From: Mechercharimyces sp. CAU 1602
Lineage (GTDB): Bacteria; Bacillota; Bacilli; Thermoactinomycetales; JANTPT01
NCBI RefSeq assembly: GCF_024753565.1
Contig: NZ_JANTPT010000001.1
Location: 1,383,969-1,447,968, forward strand
Reading direction: 5' to 3'
Length of the DNA stretch: 64,000 nucleotides
The stretch's first letter is position 1; every line of letters begins with the position of its first letter. This document shows, in pieces, positions 63,240 to 64,000 of this stretch. Under the pieces are notes generated by a model. That model worked only from the letters and a program-made list of their open reading frames with translations. It was not told the DNA's origin and did no database searches. The position numbers were made by a program, and so were the translations under genes.

Positions 63240-64000
63240 AAGGGATCACACCCGATGGGTTTTGAAACTGGTCTTCTTTTCGATATCCAAAATACAGAAG
63301 GGAGTCACCCTCCTTTTCCCCTATCACACCCACCTTCTCTTCCTTTTGTATCCAATCCCGTTCTTCAACAACAATCTCTTCTAAATGTGCATACCATGTC
63401 TCTTGTCCATCTAAATGACGTAAAATGACGGTTTTACCCAAACCCTCCTTCTCACCAGCAAAAATGACCCACCCTCTTTCAACTGCAATCACTGACTCTA
63501 TTGATTGTGCACGCAAAACGAGCATCGGCTCATCAGATGCAAAGGGGCGAACCACTTCGATCTCTCCATTTAATGGCTTCCCCCAAGCTAATCCCTGTGG
63601 TTGCTCTTTCTGATCTCCCCCTGAAAAAGCGGGGATTAGCGCAGAATTTCCTTCCAAATTCTCATGATACCATCTAGCCACGCCAGTAAAGTCAAAAGGG
63701 CGCTCCATCGTCTTCTCAATCGCCATCTGCGCCTGCATACTCGCAGTCGTAGAAGTAGTGAAAATCATATACGTTAATAGAAACAACATCGACGAAAGCA
63801 CGACTTGTATAAAGAACCGTTTGTATACTTTTGATCTTCCATGATTTGGCGGACGCACCCCTTGATTCCAGGGTGCAATCTCATTTCTTTTCCCTGTAGA
63901 CTCCCAGCCACGGTCTGGTTTATCTTCTATAAAACGATGATGACGCCCTTGTTGTATCTGTTGAATTCGCTGTTCTCTCCGTTTTCGAATACTTTCTTTA
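63229..64000 (-). CDS. spoIVFA: SpoIVFB inhibitor/anchor SpoIVFA, 5' end outside the window
   Basis: The frame is open to the window edge (about 256 residues seen). A GTG at 63858 is not the start, because the same frame continues upstream with KESIRKRREQRIQQ and a stretch rich in Arg and Gln, as expected for the cytoplasmic N terminus of SpoIVFA. A membrane segment (FIQVVLSSMLFLLTYMIF) is followed by an extracytoplasmic LytM/M23-like domain (about 150-256) without the zinc ligands. In Bacillus it holds SpoIVFB inactive and is cut by SpoIVB. Length and order fit. Confidence 0.9.
   Translation of the reverse strand, partial: KESIRKRREQRIQQIQQGRHHRFIEDKPDRGWESTGKRNEIAPWNQGVRPPNHGRSKVYKRFFIQVVLSSMLFLLTYMIFTTSTTASMQAQMAIEKTMERPFDFTGVARWYHENLEGNSALIPAFSGGDQKEQPQGLAWGKPLNGEIEVVRPFASDEPMLVLRAQSIESVIAVERGWVIFAGEKEGLGKTVILRHLDGQETWYAHLEEIVVEERDWIQKEEKVGVIGEKEGDSLLYFGYRKEDQFQNPSGVIPFEQ

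Overview
The window comes from an endospore-forming member of the Bacillota, order Bacillales. It carries an almost complete string of core blocks known from Bacillus: ylbK-ylbL-ylbN, ylbJ-coaD-rsmD, recG to rlmN, yicC-gmk-rpoZ-coaBC-priA-def-fmt-rsmB, ruvCAB-queA, yebC, safA, and pheB-obg-spo0B-rpmA-prp-rplU-spoIVFB-spoIVFA. Sporulation genes are dense: csfG RNA, spoVM, ylbJ, a spoVB-like flippase, two gerA-type operons, safA, a cotS-like gene, spo0B and spoIVFAB. These blocks are joined in an order that differs from Bacillus subtilis. A Thermoactinomycetaceae-like relative is my guess, not shown by the sequence. Most genes lie on the minus strand.

Layout. 1-5.3 kb: ylb block, coaD, rsmD, csfG RNA and a small unknown gene. 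5.3-6.0 kb: a promoter, a folded leader and a possible 39-residue basic peptide, convergent with recG. 6-19.3 kb: recG, serine dehydratase (sdaAA/sdaAB), a fatty-acid-kinase pair (fakB/fakA), yloU, rpmB, spoVM, thiN, rpe, rsgA, prkC, prpC and rlmN. 19.4-25.4 kb: a gerA-family germinant receptor operon (A-B-C) and a large SBBP-repeat protein. 25.5-33.9 kb: rsmB, fmt, def, priA, coaBC, rpoZ, gmk and yicC; remA is missing from its usual place between gmk and yicC. 34-38 kb: a SpoVB/MATE flippase and a second SBBP protein that ends in a collagen-like tail.

38.1-41.9 kb is a decayed accessory island. It holds an intact SUKH (SMI1/KNR4) immunity-type gene, a frameshifted SUKH remnant, a frameshifted unknown gene, an IS3-family transposase remnant and group II intron pieces arranged tail to head. 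41.9-45.3 kb: queA, a DUF2905 protein, ruvB, ruvA and ruvC. 45.5-49.6 kb: a second gerA-type operon with unusual order A-C-(small D-like)-B. 49.6-53.6 kb: a lipoprotein, a polysaccharide deacetylase, an OppA-like binding protein and a DUF1499 protein. 53.6-64 kb: an acetyltransferase, yebC, nadE, a CotS-like protein, SafA, PheB, Obg, Spo0B, L27, Prp, L21 with its leader, SpoIVFB and the truncated spoIVFA.

How the genes work together. Several clusters form functional units: Ser/Thr kinase and phosphatase (prkC/prpC) with the ribosome-assembly GTPase rsgA; methionyl-tRNA formyltransferase with peptide deformylase; the RuvABC resolvasome; the phosphorelay protein Spo0B with Obg; the L27-trimming protease Prp beside L27; and the SpoIVFB protease with its inhibitor SpoIVFA. 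The most unusual items are the folded small mRNA near 5.7 kb, the SBBP/collagen protein and the 38-42 kb island.
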